Assembly: GCA_963692995.1 (NCBI GenBank)
Contig: OY843611.1
Coordinates: 3,224,001 to 3,288,000, forward strand
DNA length: 64,000 nucleotides
Direction of reading: 5' to 3'
Source: Bin87 sp963692995
GTDB lineage: Bacteria > Chloroflexota > Dehalococcoidia > Lucifugimonadales > UBA3495
The translations under genes were made by a program, and so were the position numbers. The notes below the pieces were generated by a model. That model saw nothing but the letters and a program-made list of their open reading frames with translations, did no database searches and had not been told where the DNA came from. Below, piece by piece: positions 24,148-33,768 of the stretch. Within the stretch, counting starts at the first letter, position 1. Each line of letters opens with the position of its first letter.

Positions 24148-27100
24148 ATGTCTCGCATCACCCTTACCCAAATCGGCCAACCCGCCCGGAGGGCCCTCGC
24201 CGCTGCCGTTGCCGCCGCGCAGCCGGCCAATGGCGACGATCCCTTTGCCCGCGTGGTTGTCATCACCGCCCATCGTGACGTGGCCAGCTCGGTGCGCCAC
24301 CTGCTGGGCGCGCGCAACGTGCTCAACGTGACGGCCCAAACGGGGGAGCGTTTGGCGGCAGAGCTGGCCCGGCCCATGCTTCGTCCGGCCGGGGATGACA
24401 GCGCGCCCCAACGCCGGCCATTGAACCGCCTGGACGAATCCCAGGCCGTGCGTCGGGTCGCCGACCAGTGGCTGGCCTCCGACAGTCTCCCGCTCTCGCC
24501 GGCGGGACGACGCCGGCTGTACGCCGAACTGGCCGGCGCTTTCCGCCAGTGGGAGCAGCGGCCGGCCCTTGACGGTGCCGACGCTCCCCCCATGGATAGC
24601 TCGTCGAGCCAGGCCCGCCGGAACCTGCCCGGCCTGAACTTGCCCGAGTTGTACGGCAAATTCCGAGCCCTGCTGGCCCGGAAGGGCTGTTACACCCGGT
24701 ACGAACTGCCCAGGCTGGCGGCGCAAGCCCTGCCCGACCACTGGCCGCCGGGCCGGGAGCCGGCAGTCATCTACTATCTGCCCCGCCATCTTACCCAGGG
24801 CGAGCTGGAGCTGATGCAGGTCCTGCTGGGACGGGGCAAGTGCCGGGTCATCATCGGATTGAACGGCGCTGGCGACGCCGATGGGCCGGCGCTGGCCTTG
24901 TATGACCGGCTTACCGGCGGGGAGACTACGACGGATGACGCTACGACGGATGGCGCTATGCCGTTGCAGCGGGCGGTTGCCCGCAACGCCCTGACCGTTA
25001 CCGTCGCGCCGGACCCGGTGGAGGAGGTTCGGGCCGTGGCGCGGCGCATAATTGCGCTGGCCGACGACGTGCCCTTCCATCGTATCGCCGTAGTGCACCG
25101 GCAAGAATCGCCCTACGACAGCCTGTTGCGTCAGGAGCTGGATTTCGCCGGCATCCCCAGTTCCGGGGTGCCGCGACGCACGCTGGCCGACACCGGGGCC
25201 GGACGGTTCCTGCTAGGCGCGCTGGCGTTGCTGGCGTCAATGGACGGCGGCGCGGACGCCGAACCCGCCATCGACCGAGAGCAGTTCATCCACCTGATTA
25301 TGTCGTGTCCGGTGCGGTTCCCGCCGGATCCAAACGCCCATCGGCGCCGACCAGGGTACGAAGTCCCGGCCACGCAGTGGGCCGACCTGGCCCGGGCGGC
25401 GCGGGCCAATGGAACGGCCCGGGAGTGGGCCGCCCGGCTGGAGGCTTACGTCGAGCAGCAAGTCCGGCGGGAACGGGAACGCTCCGGCGAGGCAGTCGTC
25501 GGAACCGGGCCGCCCGGCGCGGGCCGCCTTAGCGCCTTTATCGACCGGCTAGCGCGCCGCCTGGGGCAATTGCGCGGTTCCGCCGAACCGGAGCGGGCGT
25601 GGCAGTCGGCGGCCGAGCGGCTCAAGGCGCTGCTGGCCGATTACCACCGATGCGCCGAGGACGACGCGGAGGACTGCCGGCGCATTGCCGCAATCCTGGA
25701 CGGCCTTAGCCGGATGGCGGATTGGGACGCCGAATACGACGTGGACGTTTTACGTGAGACCATCGGCGACGAGTTGCAGAGTCCGGTGTCCTACCGGGGC
25801 CGGCCGGTCGGTTCCGGCGTGTACGTGGGCCCGCCGTCCGGCATCGTGGGCACGACGTACCGCATGGTTTTCGCCGTCGGCATGGCGGAAGGCCAGTTTC
25901 CCCCGTCCCACCGTCCCACCATCGTGGACGAGTGGCGGGACGGCGGCGCGGCGGCCCGGACTAGGCGCGCGCTGGAACGCTACGAATTCCTTGGCGCGGT
26001 GGCTTCTGCCGACCGGGTCCGGCTCAGCTACGCCGTGGCCGGCGCCAACCGCCGCCTGGCCTACCCGTCGCCCTGGCTGCTGGAAGCCGCCAACCTCCTT
26101 CACGAGGCCACGGTCGGCCCCGGCAGACGCCTCGCCGCCGAGAACCTGGCCGCCGACGCCGCCGGCAAGCCGTGGCTCACCGTCATACCGTCGCGGGAGG
26201 CTGGCCTGCGGCAGCTGGCCAATGCCGTGGGCCAGGTGCGGGGCGACGCTGCCGCCCCGGCCGATTTAGCCGACTACAACCTGATGCACCTGCTGGCCAG
26301 CGCCTCCGGCCCGTTGGAATCCCATCCCGCCTGGGCCGCCGACGCCCGCGTACTGCGGAGCCTGGCGGCTCGAGCGGCCCGGGATCCCCGTCTGAATAGT
26401 TCCCTTACCCAGTGGGACGGGCGTGCCGGATACGCTTCTCGTCGAGTATCCGACATCGGCGCCGCCGACCGCCCGGTATCGCCCAGCGCCCTGGAAACGT
26501 GGGCCACCTGCCCCTATCGTTACTTCCTGAGCCGCGTGCTGGGTATCTCACCGTCGCCCGTCGCCGCCGACGAAGTTGAAATATCCGCCCTGGATCGCGG
26601 CGTGTTGGTACATCGCATATTGGAGGTGTTCGTCAACCGGGGAATGCAATCGGAGGAGCAGTTGCTGGCGCTGGCCGACACGGAATTCGCCGCCGCCGCG
26701 GGCCTGAGCATCACCGGCTACCCGCTGCTTTGGGAGATGGAAAAGGCGACCATCCGGGCCGGCCTGCGGCGTTTCTGGAACGCGGACGCCAAATGGCTGG
26801 GCGAGCCGTCGCTGGAATCCCGCTCCGAGCAGAGTTTCGACGACGTGCGCCTGGATGTTCCCGGCCTGGGCATCGTGCATTTTCGCGGCAAGATCGACCG
26901 GCTGGACGTGCTGGCCGGCCAGGTGCGCCTGCGGGATTTCAAGACCGGCGCCCCGGATCGCTATACGTCTGCCCCCACTGGGCAAAACGCCTATACCGTA
27001 GCCAACGGGCGGGCCCTCCAACTCCCGGTGTACGTCGCAGCGGCCCGCCAAATGTACCCCGACAGCGACATTACGGCTTCCTACTGCTTCCCCTTGAGCG

Positions 27101-27372
27101 ATCAGCCCACCCGCGAGGGCAGACCGTACACCGATGCGGAGGGGCTGGCCGAGTTTTACGAAACCCTGCGCCGGATCCTGGGCGCCGCCCGCGCCGGCAT
27201 ATTCCCCGCCACGCCGGAGGAAGGGGATCGCGGCAACTGCCGCTACTGCGACTTCAACCGCCTCTGCCCGGCCCGCCGCCGGCAGATCTGGGAGCGCAAG
27301 GGCCGCAGCGACCCCGACGTGCAACCCTTCAACGCCCTGGGCGGCCGGGCCGCCGTGGCAACCGATGACTAG
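24148..27372 (+). CDS. addB: AddB-like helicase-nuclease subunit (PD-(D/E)XK, Fe-S type)
   Basis: 1074 aa. N-terminal two-thirds is an inactivated UvrD-like helicase fold. The nuclease region from about residue 780 has Cys788 in TCPYRYFLSRVLG, the PD-(D/E)XK motif GKIDRLDVL...VRLRDFKTGAPD (about 911-933), and a C-terminal cysteine set NCRYCDFNRLCPARR (about 1031-1045), the pattern of the 4Fe-4S cluster in AddB and Cas4 nucleases. It should act with the AddA-like helicase at 27802-31326 in double-strand break end processing. The ATG at 24148 lacks a strong ribosome site. Low-complexity ETTTDDATTDGA near residue 265 suggests a local duplication. Confidence 0.87.
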   Translation: MSRITLTQIGQPARRALAAAVAAAQPANGDDPFARVVVITAHRDVASSVRHLLGARNVLNVTAQTGERLAAELARPMLRPAGDDSAPQRRPLNRLDESQAVRRVADQWLASDSLPLSPAGRRRLYAELAGAFRQWEQRPALDGADAPPMDSSSSQARRNLPGLNLPELYGKFRALLARKGCYTRYELPRLAAQALPDHWPPGREPAVIYYLPRHLTQGELELMQVLLGRGKCRVIIGLNGAGDADGPALALYDRLTGGETTTDDATTDGAMPLQRAVARNALTVTVAPDPVEEVRAVARRIIALADDVPFHRIAVVHRQESPYDSLLRQELDFAGIPSSGVPRRTLADTGAGRFLLGALALLASMDGGADAEPAIDREQFIHLIMSCPVRFPPDPNAHRRRPGYEVPATQWADLARAARANGTAREWAARLEAYVEQQVRRERERSGEAVVGTGPPGAGRLSAFIDRLARRLGQLRGSAEPERAWQSAAERLKALLADYHRCAEDDAEDCRRIAAILDGLSRMADWDAEYDVDVLRETIGDELQSPVSYRGRPVGSGVYVGPPSGIVGTTYRMVFAVGMAEGQFPPSHRPTIVDEWRDGGAAARTRRALERYEFLGAVASADRVRLSYAVAGANRRLAYPSPWLLEAANLLHEATVGPGRRLAAENLAADAAGKPWLTVIPSREAGLRQLANAVGQVRGDAAAPADLADYNLMHLLASASGPLESHPAWAADARVLRSLAARAARDPRLNSSLTQWDGRAGYASRRVSDIGAADRPVSPSALETWATCPYRYFLSRVLGISPSPVAADEVEISALDRGVLVHRILEVFVNRGMQSEEQLLALADTEFAAAAGLSITGYPLLWEMEKATIRAGLRRFWNADAKWLGEPSLESRSEQSFDDVRLDVPGLGIVHFRGKIDRLDVLAGQVRLRDFKTGAPDRYTSAPTGQNAYTVANGRALQLPVYVAAARQMYPDSDITASYCFPLSDQPTREGRPYTDAEGLAEFYETLRRILGAARAGIFPATPEEGDRGNCRYCDFNRLCPARRRQIWERKGRSDPDVQPFNALGGRAAVATDD

Positions 27373-27436
27373 GGCTTGTTGACGTTTCCCGTCATTGCAG
27401 CATCCAATCAACACAGACAACTTCAGGAGAAACATC

Positions 27437-27793
27437 GTGGGAACGATAACGGTGACGATAGGAATTGGCGACCTACTGGGCCGGCGATTCGAGGAACTGG
27501 AGGTTACAGTCGATACCGGCTCAATCTACACAGCGGCGCCCAGAGCATTGCTGCAAAGATTAGGCGTGCCGGTCGAAAGGTCGCTCCCCTCCGAGACGGC
27601 TGACGGGAGGATCGTTCCGGTTGACGTGGGACACGCCACCATAAGACTGGAGGGGTTGGAGTTCCCCACGCCGGTCATATTCGCGGAAGACTACGAGCCA
27701 AGCCTGCTGGGCGTAGTCTCCCTGGAGGAAGCGGCCCTCGCCATCGACCCCCTGGCGGGGCGACTGATACCAACAAACCTGCTGCGCTACTAA
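27437..27793 (+). CDS. Retropepsin-like aspartic protease domain protein
   Basis: 118 aa from a GTG at 27437 with AGGAG 7 nt upstream; the longer frame from 27395 lacks a ribosome site. Single-domain clan AA protease of the gag-polyprotein aspartyl type: VDTGSIYTAAPRALLQRLG with catalytic Asp26, and the second signature LLGVVSLEEAALAIDPLAG. Such proteins act as homodimers. It lies 64 bp after addB and 8 bp before addA in the same direction, so it is probably co-transcribed with them. The target protein is unknown. Confidence 0.83.
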   Translation: MGTITVTIGIGDLLGRRFEELEVTVDTGSIYTAAPRALLQRLGVPVERSLPSETADGRIVPVDVGHATIRLEGLEFPTPVIFAEDYEPSLLGVVSLEEAALAIDPLAGRLIPTNLLRY

Positions 27794-27801
27794 CGAAACC
27801 G

Positions 27802-30800
27802 ATGCCTAACCCGACTGACGACGCCAGCGCCGGCCGGCGCATCGTCCGCGACCTGGACGCCAACCTCATCGTTGAGGCCGGCGCCGGCACGGGCAAGACC
27901 TACGCCCTGGTCAGCCGCGTGGTAGCGCTGGTGAAGGCTGGGGTCAGGATGGAAAACATCGTTGCCATCACCTTCACCGAGATGGCGGCGGCGGAACTGT
28001 CGGAACGCATTCGCACCCGCATGGACGATTTGCTGGATGACGCATACCGGGCCGGCTCGGATGATCCGCTGGTTAGCGACGGGATGACGCGCATCGTATG
28101 GTCGGATGAAGAACTCCGGCGCATCAGCGACGCGATCGCCGAGCTGGACCGGGCGTCCATCCAGACCATTCACAGCTTTGCCGCCCAGTTGCTCCGCCAG
28201 CGGCCCATGGCGGCGGGCTTGCCCTACGGCTGGGCACAGTGGGACGAACTGGACGCGGCCCAGGATTTTGCCGAAAGGTGGGATGCCTGGCTGAAGTGGG
28301 CGCTGGGCGACGGCCCTGACGCGGATCCCCAGTTGCAGCGGGTGCTGCGCTCGCTGCTCAGCAGCGGCATTGGGCTGTCCCACTGGCGCGACCTGGCCGT
28401 CGCTTTGCGCCGGTCGTATCACCGCATCCCCGACGCGAGCCGCCTGCCTTCCGTGGACTTGCCTGCCGTTTGCCGGGACACGTTGCAGGAATTGCAAGCG
28501 CTGGCCGGTGAGTGCAGCGATCAATCCGACCGGCTGTTTGAGCAGTTGGCGGGGGCAATCGCAACCGTCAAGGCGGCGCTCAACGTCGCAGATGACCCGG
28601 TGGCGGCTACGGAGGCCCTGGACGGCGGCGCCAAGGTTGACTACTCGGGCAATGTCGGCGCCCAAAGCAGATGGAAGCGGCCTCCCGCGGACATTCGCGC
28701 CGCATTTCGCAAGACCGGCCGGTCGTTTGAGCCGGCCGTTCGACAGGCTCTGCTGTATCCGCTGCTGCTGAACCTCCACCAACATTTCGCGGTGGGGTAC
28801 GCCGCGGATCGCAGAGCCGACGGCGCGGCGACCTTCGACGACCTGCTGGTGTGGGCCCGGGATCTGCTGCGGGACAACGCCGACGCCCGCCGCCATTTCC
28901 AGGGCCGCTACACCCATATCCTCATCGACGAGTTCCAGGACACCGACCCGTTGCAGGCCGAAATCGGCTTCTACCTGGCCGCCGCCGGCGCTGCCCCGGT
29001 GGGCCGGCAGCCCTGGCACACGCTGCCCCTGGCTTCGGGCCGGTTGTTCATCGTGGGCGACGCCAAGCAGTCCATCTACCGCTTTCGCGGCGCCGATCCG
29101 GGGGTCGTTCAGCAGGTGAAGCAGGGCCGTCAGCTGGACGAACTCACCCTCTCCGAAAACCGCCGCTCGCAGCAGCCGGTGCTGGAGTGGGTCAACGCCG
29201 TGTTCGGGCAGGTGATGGGTGATGACGCCTCCGGCCGGCAAGCGCAGTATGTCCCCTTGCAGCCCAACGCCGGCGTCCAGCAAGATGGCCTGGACGCCGG
29301 CGTAAAGGTGTTCGGGGAACCTTCGGATGGTCGGGCCGACGACGTCCGCCGGCGGGAAGCCGCGCAGATTGCCTGCTTGATCGGAGCCTACACCACCGAC
29401 GGCGGCGACCGCCTGAAGGTGTATGACAAGGATGCCGGCTGCCGTCGCCCGGCCCGGCTGGATGACGTGTGCATCCTGGTCCGCACCCGCGTCGGACTGG
29501 GCATACTGGAGCATGCCCTGGAGGACGCCGGCATTCCTTACCGCATCGAGGGCGGCTCCCTGCTGTTCGACACGCAGGAGGTGCGAGACCTCCTCAACTG
29601 CCTGCGCGCCATTGACAACCCGGCCGACGCGGTGGCGGTGGTGGCCGCCCTGCGCTCGCCGGCCTTCGCCTGCTCCGATGTTGACCTGCTGAACTGGCGA
29701 GAAACCGGCGCCACGTGGAACTATCTGGACTTGGCCGACGGCGTGGAGCCGTCCCCGGTCGGCGACGGCATGGCCCGTCTCCGCGAGTATCACCGGCGTC
29801 GCCGCGCCGCGCCGGTCTCCCGTCTCATCAGTGAGTTCGTGCGCGAGCGCCGGCTGGAGGAGCTGGATCTGGTCGAATACCGCCCCCGGGAGATGTGGCG
29901 GCGCCGCCAGTTCCTGGTGGAGCAGGCCCGTATTCTGGAGACCGATGGCCCTACCGCCGGCGTACCGGCATCCTGGAACCTGCGCCAGTTCATTCGGTGG
30001 GCCGAGACGCAGCGGGATGACGCCAGCCGGATCAACGAGCTGCCGGCCCCGGAGAGCGACGATGATGCCGTGCGCATCATGACCATGCACTCCGCCAAGG
30101 GTCTGGAGTTCCCCATCGTCATCCTGCTCGACCTGGACTATACCCCTCGTTCCAGTTCTCCCGTCGTGCTGGTGGATCCCGACACCGGAAGGGCGGCGGT
30201 ATCCATTGGCGCAGCCAGCGCGGGAATCCGCACTCTCGAGTACGCTGAACTGGCCGAAACGGAAGTCGCCCACCGCGTTGCCGAAGAGGTGCGCCTTGCC
30301 TACGTCGCCGCGACACGGGCCCGCGACCATCTGCTGGTCAGCCGGCATTGCCGGCAATCCGGCGACGGGACGCTCCCCAAAACCGTCATTGCAGTCATCG
30401 CGGAGCAATCGGACACCCTGCCCCATTCGCAGATTGAGACGATACCGGACGCGCCGATCCGCCCTCCGCCCCCAGAACCGGCCAACGATCTGACTCCGCC
30501 GGCCAACGATCTGACTCCGCCGGCCTACGACGCGGTAACGTGGCAACGGGACAGGACGGCATCGATTGAGCGTCGCAAGACGCCACAGGCGGTTACTGCC
30601 ACGTGGCTGGCCCGTCAAGCTGCTTCGGTTGCCTCCGCAGCGGCGGCACAGGAAGCGGTCGCGCCGGAAGAGGCCGCGCCGGTCATCGATGACAAGGACG
30701 CCGAACCGGACGAAGAGCAGCCCTGGTCGGGGGGACGCGGCGGTACTGCCTTCGGCAGCGCGCTGCACGCGGTTCTCCAGTACGCAGTGGCCGAGGTCCT

Positions 30801-31326
30801 GCCCCGATTGCCGGCTGCGGACGATGCGTCACTGGCCCAATTGCAGGAGCAACTGGACCGCGCCATTGACCGGCTGGCCGGGTGGCAGGCCGGCCAGGGC
30901 GGAGTCCGCGGCAGCGCCGGCGATATCGCCCGGATGGCCAAACGGGCGGTGCGCCACGAAGCGGTGGGGGCCGCGCTCAAAGCGCCGAAACTGTGGCCGG
31001 AAATCCCGGTAGCCGCTCAACTGGATACGCCCCACGGCCCGGTGATCATCGAGGGCATTATCGACCTGCTCTACCTGGATCACGACGACCGGCTGGTTAT
31101 CGTGGACTACAAGTCGGATGCCGTGGCCGATGACGCAGCAGTGCAAGCCAGGATGGAGCATTACCAGTGGCAGGGCGCATCCTACGCCGCTGCCGTGCAA
31201 CGCGCCGCCGGCAAAGAGGTTAAGGACGTGCAGTTCCTCTTCGTGCGGCCAGACCGGGTACGGTCGATCCCCGACCTGCCCAATCTGCTGGATCGGCTGC
31301 CTAACCTGGTTTCGGGACATTTCTAA
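27802..31326 (+). CDS. addA: AddA-like UvrD/REP helicase-exonuclease subunit
   Basis: 1174 aa. Superfamily 1A helicase with C-terminal nuclease. Walker A EAGAGTGKT at residues 25-33, motif II HILIDEFQDTD near 370, motif III FIVGDAKQSIYRFRGADP, motif V MTMHSAKGLEFPIV, motif VI RLAYVAATRARDHLL. The C-terminal PD-(D/E)XK part has IIEGIIDLLYLD and LVIVDYKSDAV near 1100. It unwinds and degrades DNA ends with AddB. The linker after the helicase has a 21-bp repeat giving PANDLTPPANDLTPP. The gene starts 8 bp after the aspartic protease gene. Confidence 0.9.
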   Translation: MPNPTDDASAGRRIVRDLDANLIVEAGAGTGKTYALVSRVVALVKAGVRMENIVAITFTEMAAAELSERIRTRMDDLLDDAYRAGSDDPLVSDGMTRIVWSDEELRRISDAIAELDRASIQTIHSFAAQLLRQRPMAAGLPYGWAQWDELDAAQDFAERWDAWLKWALGDGPDADPQLQRVLRSLLSSGIGLSHWRDLAVALRRSYHRIPDASRLPSVDLPAVCRDTLQELQALAGECSDQSDRLFEQLAGAIATVKAALNVADDPVAATEALDGGAKVDYSGNVGAQSRWKRPPADIRAAFRKTGRSFEPAVRQALLYPLLLNLHQHFAVGYAADRRADGAATFDDLLVWARDLLRDNADARRHFQGRYTHILIDEFQDTDPLQAEIGFYLAAAGAAPVGRQPWHTLPLASGRLFIVGDAKQSIYRFRGADPGVVQQVKQGRQLDELTLSENRRSQQPVLEWVNAVFGQVMGDDASGRQAQYVPLQPNAGVQQDGLDAGVKVFGEPSDGRADDVRRREAAQIACLIGAYTTDGGDRLKVYDKDAGCRRPARLDDVCILVRTRVGLGILEHALEDAGIPYRIEGGSLLFDTQEVRDLLNCLRAIDNPADAVAVVAALRSPAFACSDVDLLNWRETGATWNYLDLADGVEPSPVGDGMARLREYHRRRRAAPVSRLISEFVRERRLEELDLVEYRPREMWRRRQFLVEQARILETDGPTAGVPASWNLRQFIRWAETQRDDASRINELPAPESDDDAVRIMTMHSAKGLEFPIVILLDLDYTPRSSSPVVLVDPDTGRAAVSIGAASAGIRTLEYAELAETEVAHRVAEEVRLAYVAATRARDHLLVSRHCRQSGDGTLPKTVIAVIAEQSDTLPHSQIETIPDAPIRPPPPEPANDLTPPANDLTPPAYDAVTWQRDRTASIERRKTPQAVTATWLARQAASVASAAAAQEAVAPEEAAPVIDDKDAEPDEEQPWSGGRGGTAFGSALHAVLQYAVAEVLPRLPAADDASLAQLQEQLDRAIDRLAGWQAGQGGVRGSAGDIARMAKRAVRHEAVGAALKAPKLWPEIPVAAQLDTPHGPVIIEGIIDLLYLDHDDRLVIVDYKSDAVADDAAVQARMEHYQWQGASYAAAVQRAAGKEVKDVQFLFVRPDRVRSIPDLPNLLDRLPNLVSGHF

Positions 31327-31388
31327 TTCCCACGACGGCCCGAACAGAGCGCCGCTCGGTCAGGTCTTTACGGTAGCAAAAAGTCCTC

Positions 31389-31787
31389 CTACAATCTCCG
31401 CGCCATCGGCAAGGACGCCATCCGGTGGTCCAGGGTCAGTGTCTCCAGTCCGGCCCGAGAATAGTCGTCGACAATCAACCTGTCGAACAGACCCGGGCCA
31501 CCCTGAGACTGGAGCGCCGATATAACGGACGGTCCGTTCAGAGGAGCAACTAATCCGCTGGTCAGTACGTCGATCAGGGCGGCGCGAGCGTCTGCGGACG
31601 ATACTCCGTAGTGGTGCTGCATTGCTATGTACGCTTCGCCGATGACTTGGTTTGAGGCGAAGACTGCGTTGCCCCGATCTTCGACTAGGGCACGAAGACT
31701 TTCTACACAGCGTTGAAACTCCCCTTCCGGCTCTGTGCTGATCAGTCTCATCAGCACAGAGGTATCAATCCCTAAGCGCTGGATCAT
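31389..31787 (-). CDS. PIN domain toxin, VapC-like
   Basis: 132 aa. PIN-domain ribonuclease: GIDTSVLMRLI with Asp8, QVIGEAYIAM with Glu, and C-terminal GGPGLFDRLIVDDYSRAGLE with acidic residues, ending in LTLDHRMAS. It cleaves RNA when not bound by its antitoxin. The start overlaps the upstream antitoxin gene by 23 bp, the usual arrangement of a type II module. No mutation in the visible acidic set, so it may be functional. Confidence 0.88.
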   Translation of the reverse strand: MIQRLGIDTSVLMRLISTEPEGEFQRCVESLRALVEDRGNAVFASNQVIGEAYIAMQHHYGVSSADARAALIDVLTSGLVAPLNGPSVISALQSQGGPGLFDRLIVDDYSRAGLETLTLDHRMASLPMARRL

Positions 31788-32007
31788 AGGTCTGCCCCCG
31801 GAACTTGCGGATGTCGAAGGGAGGGTGTCCGGGCGCTATGTGGTCCTGTAGGGTTCCCAAACGGGAATAGTCGATGCGCCGGGGCCGGATCAGATAACCG
31901 TCCGGGCCCTCCGTCAACTCTAGCTGATCGCCCGGTTTGACGCCCATCGCATCAAGCACCCGAGCCGGGAAGGTAACCTGCCGCTTGGATGTAATTTTGA
32001 CAATCAT
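31765..32007 (-). CDS. AbrB/MazE-type antitoxin (VapB-like)
   Basis: 80 aa. N-terminal swapped-hairpin DNA-binding domain: MIVKITSKRQVTFPARVLDA then GVKPGDQLELTEGPDGYLIR. The charged C-terminal half (HPPFDIRKFRGQTYDPAL) is expected to wrap the PIN toxin. AAGGAG lies 7 nt before the ATG at 32007. It probably represses its own promoter, in which an 8-bp inverted repeat brackets the -10 box (32014-32055). Confidence 0.9.
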   Translation of the reverse strand: MIVKITSKRQVTFPARVLDAMGVKPGDQLELTEGPDGYLIRPRRIDYSRLGTLQDHIAPGHPPFDIRKFRGQTYDPALRD

Positions 32008-32013
32008 AAGCCG

Positions 32014-32055
32014 CTCCTTACCGCTATCCTATAGAAAGTAAGGAGCCCGCGTCAA
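32014..32055 (-). promoter_or_regulatory. Promoter and putative operator of the AbrB/PIN module
   Basis: Minus-strand TTGACG (32055-32050), 16-nt spacer, TATAGG (32033-32028). CTCCTTAC and GTAAGGAG (32014-32021 and 32038-32045) form an inverted repeat around the -10. The gene-proximal half doubles as the antitoxin ribosome site, so bound antitoxin could block both steps. Confidence 0.6.
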
Positions 32056-32091
32056 GAAGATATCTTAGGTCGCTGACAGCGGGCAACGTTC

Positions 32092-33543
32092 CTAAACCCG
32101 CCGCAGCAGTTCCGCCTCCAGGCGGTCGGCGTCGAAGGTTGGGCTGGTTTGGGCGACCTTGATGTCGCCCTCGCGGACCATGCGCTCGGCCTCGCTCTCC
32201 TCCATCGCCTCGGGCCGGGCTTCTTCCCGTTCCCGCTGGCGGATCACGTCGCGGTTGTGGTCCACGAAGAGGCGGCGCATGGCCACCACTACCGAGTCGG
32301 TGGAGGACAGGTATTCGGGCATGTTGTACTGGGTGTACTTCTCCGCGTCATAGTCCTGGTTGCGGAAGTTGAAATTCAGCTCCCAGTTGCGATAGGGCCA
32401 GGTGACGCTCTTGACGAGGCGGCGCAGGAATCCGGGCCGGGTCTCATACCGTTCCACGTTGAGGTACACCATGCGGGTCAGGTTCTCCTCAACGGGCACG
32501 GGCCAGCGGGTGCTGCGGAAGTGGCGGGCGTTGCCGCCGGTGCGGGACATGCCGGGCAGACGGGTGCCGTTCCACTCGTTCACGTCCGGCGTCTCGGCGG
32601 CGGCGCCCCGGCGATAGTAGGGATCCTGCCCCCGGCGCCGGGCCTTCCAGTCGAAGAACCACGTCCAGGCCAGACGCCAGCGGTGCAGCGGCCACACGCC
32701 GTCCACGCCCGGGTAGTACATCTGGTAGGGGATCTTGCCGGCCGCGTCGTAGTAGTACTGTTCCACCGAGGACTTGCCGCTCCCCGGCCGGTAGTGGACG
32801 GTCTTGTTGTTCACCAGGTTGACCCGGTAGCCCAGGGGCGTGCGCGGGCGTCCACCCACCCGGCTGCCCAAGATGCGCAGGGCGTTGCGATGCACCATGA
32901 AAGCGTTGTGGGCGTCCATAGTGTTCTCCAGCACCAGCACCCAGTTGCAGTCAAACATGCAGAATGACGGTCGGCAGATGTTATGTTCCTCGAACATCTC
33001 CGGCGGGATGTCCTCCTGGGGATCCACCGGCTCGCCCTCGCCCATCCAGACGAAGACCATGCCCTTGAGGGTCACGGTGGGGAATTTGCGAGCCTTCATC
33101 CCCGGGGCGCCGACCATCATCGAGTCGGGGCCTTCGGTAAGAAAGGCCACGCAGTTGCCGTCGCCGTCGAAGGTCGCGCCGTGGTACGGGCAGGTCAGGA
33201 ACCCCTCGAAGTAGCATCGTCCCATGGACAGATAGACGGCCCGGTGCGGGCACCAGTCCAGCAGCGCCTGAACCTCGCCCTGCTGGTCCTTGAAGAAGAC
33301 CACGTCGGCGCCCAGCATCCGCAGCATGGCCGGCCGGTTCTTCTTCACGTCTTTGGCCGGCAGGGCGGGATACCAGTATTCACGGAACCCCAGGGGCGGG
33401 ATGCGGCTGCGCCGGTCCCGGGGATTGTCCGCCGGCGTCTTGAAGGGCGGCGTGGAGTCGAATCCCTGGAAGCCCCGCCGCATTTTCTGGTAGCCGCCGG
33501 GATAGCCGGAAAGCGGCTTGAGCAAAAGGCGTTTCAGTCCCAT
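32092..33543 (-). CDS. Rieske aromatic ring-hydroxylating oxygenase, alpha subunit (1)
   Basis: 483 aa from the ATG at 33543, which has GAGGGGAG upstream; the frame extends to 33600 without a ribosome site. Rieske ligands Cys98-Pro-His100 and Cys118-Pro-Tyr-His121 (CPHRAVYLSMG and CPYHGATFD). The mononuclear iron region is ENTMDAHNAFMVHRNAL, with Asp210, His212 and His218 as likely ligands or bridge. An extra N-terminal segment of about 50 residues precedes the Rieske domain. It hydroxylates a ring substrate using electrons from a ferredoxin. It lies downstream of the beta subunit and second alpha subunit on the same strand. Confidence 0.9.
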   Translation of the reverse strand: MGLKRLLLKPLSGYPGGYQKMRRGFQGFDSTPPFKTPADNPRDRRSRIPPLGFREYWYPALPAKDVKKNRPAMLRMLGADVVFFKDQQGEVQALLDWCPHRAVYLSMGRCYFEGFLTCPYHGATFDGDGNCVAFLTEGPDSMMVGAPGMKARKFPTVTLKGMVFVWMGEGEPVDPQEDIPPEMFEEHNICRPSFCMFDCNWVLVLENTMDAHNAFMVHRNALRILGSRVGGRPRTPLGYRVNLVNNKTVHYRPGSGKSSVEQYYYDAAGKIPYQMYYPGVDGVWPLHRWRLAWTWFFDWKARRRGQDPYYRRGAAAETPDVNEWNGTRLPGMSRTGGNARHFRSTRWPVPVEENLTRMVYLNVERYETRPGFLRRLVKSVTWPYRNWELNFNFRNQDYDAEKYTQYNMPEYLSSTDSVVVAMRRLFVDHNRDVIRQREREEARPEAMEESEAERMVREGDIKVAQTSPTFDADRLEAELLRRV

Positions 33544-33648
33544 TTTCGCTGCTCCCCTCGCATAGCGTGGTACTTTTCGCCATATTAGCAGAACGGTCAA
33601 GGCCGCGGTTGCAATCGGGCGCTGGCGAACCCAAGCGCGGCGCGCCGG

Positions 33649-33741
<93 letters not shown>

Positions 33742-33768
33742 GTGGGTTGATCTTGATTTGAGCGCGCT

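Noticed and set aside
27790..30768. A 992-codon open frame antisense to addA
   Set aside because: It is a shadow of the GC-rich addA gene in another frame, has no recognisable domain and no ribosome site. The plus-strand frame has all helicase motifs. The same reasoning removes other long antisense frames (for example 18295-19890, 3383-4849 and 34632-35690).
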